IMG/VR virus record: IMGVR_UViG_3300033141_001915
Span: 1-28,012 of that record
Strand: one strand, 5' to 3'
DNA length: 28,012 nt
Origin: a virus
Part shown: positions 27,843-28,012 of the stretch, piece by piece
Layout: every line of letters begins with the position of its first letter
Numbering within the stretch: position 1 is the stretch's first letter
Program-made: the position numbers and the translations under genes
Notes under the pieces: generated by a model
What the model was told of the DNA's origin: nothing
The model's input: the letters and a program-made list of their open reading frames with translations, nothing else
Databases searched by the model: none

Positions 27843-28012
27843 TATCTATCACCTTCTTTCCTTTTTATATCCACCCCGCAAGGAGGATACATTTCTAATC
27901 CTTCTTCCATTGTTATTGTATCGCTATTTAGCCGTGCCATTTTTTCTATCTCCTCTTTAATTTGTTTGGGAGTTGGTTTCTCGTTGTTTAGATATATTTG
28001 TTTTAGTTTTTG
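27842..28012 (-). CDS. Unknown protein, C-terminal part (cut by right edge)
   Basis: This frame is open to the right edge, so only the last 56 residues are visible. They read as a charged helix (LKQIYLNNEKPTPKQIKEEI) followed by a region with MARLNSDTITMEEGLEMYPP and a basic end (CGVDIKRKEGDR). I recognise no family. An internal ATG at 27940 could give a 32-residue product instead, but the upstream frame stays open. It overlaps the start of the small membrane-protein gene by three bases. Confidence 0.5.
   Translation of the reverse strand, partial: QKLKQIYLNNEKPTPKQIKEEIEKMARLNSDTITMEEGLEMYPPCGVDIKRKEGDR

Noticed and set aside
1-28012. CRISPR array, tRNA genes, retron or diversity-generating element
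   Set aside because: Almost every base is coding; gaps are under 160 bases, and I saw no regularly spaced repeats, no tRNA-like cloverleaf and no reverse-transcriptase motif.
1-28012. Recoded genetic code (UGA as an amino acid)
   Set aside because: All genes read through in the standard code and TGA is used as a stop with ATGA overlaps.

Overview
The window is part of a tailed double-stranded DNA phage, or a prophage, with an AT-rich genome. Every gene I can support lies on the minus strand, so transcription and functional order run from the right edge to the left. Genes are packed tightly: many neighbours share 1-8 bases, often as ATGA or TTGA overlaps, and strong AAGGAGG-type ribosome sites occur. 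The standard genetic code fits throughout. The head genes resemble phage Mu: a DUF935-type portal fused to a MuF domain, a Com-type zinc finger, a Mu gpI-type protease, a gp36/DUF1320-type adaptor and a gpG-type morphogenesis protein. The tail is of siphovirus type, with tube, -1 frameshifted chaperone, tape measure, Dit and hub; no sheath gene is present. No transposase, integrase, lysis gene or DNA polymerase is visible. The host is unknown. An RRM RNA-binding protein and the surface-sugar genes resemble those of uncultivated bacteria such as Patescibacteria, or of cyanobacteria, but this is a weak inference.

Layout, right to left. (1) 28012-25505, early or accessory genes: a cut-off ORF, a two-helix membrane peptide, a gp32/OB-like single-strand-binding candidate, a helix-turn-helix protein with a zinc tail, a MerR-like regulator behind a candidate promoter, an unknown protein, a 56-residue zinc ribbon and a membrane protein. 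(2) 25504-17201, an unbroken 8.3-kb glycan island: six family-2-like glycosyltransferases, a small sulfotransferase, a CDP-paratose/tyvelose 2-epimerase-like enzyme, two SAM methyltransferases, an HNH protein, an RRM protein and a 45-residue ORF. (3) 17220-14074: a ParB-like/N6-adenine methyltransferase fusion and both terminase subunits. (4) 14043-7439, head genes: portal-MuF, Com-like zinc finger, candidate virion protein, protease/scaffold, decoration protein, major capsid and head-tail joining proteins. (5) 6964-1, tail genes: terminator, two small paralogues, tube protein, frameshifted chaperone, tape measure, Dit, hub, and the start of a further tail protein.

How they fit together: the right-hand genes probably set up replication and regulation. 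The glycan island would alter the host surface or decorate the virion. The methyltransferase may mark phage DNA. The rest packages DNA and builds the particle. Control signals stand out in the structural part: a promoter followed by a 16-bp hairpin just ahead of the protease ribosome site, a stem-loop after the capsid gene, a duplicated ribosome-site block ahead of the decoration gene and of an internal scaffold start, and A-run slippage sites in the tail chaperone (strong) and in the portal-MuF linker (speculative).
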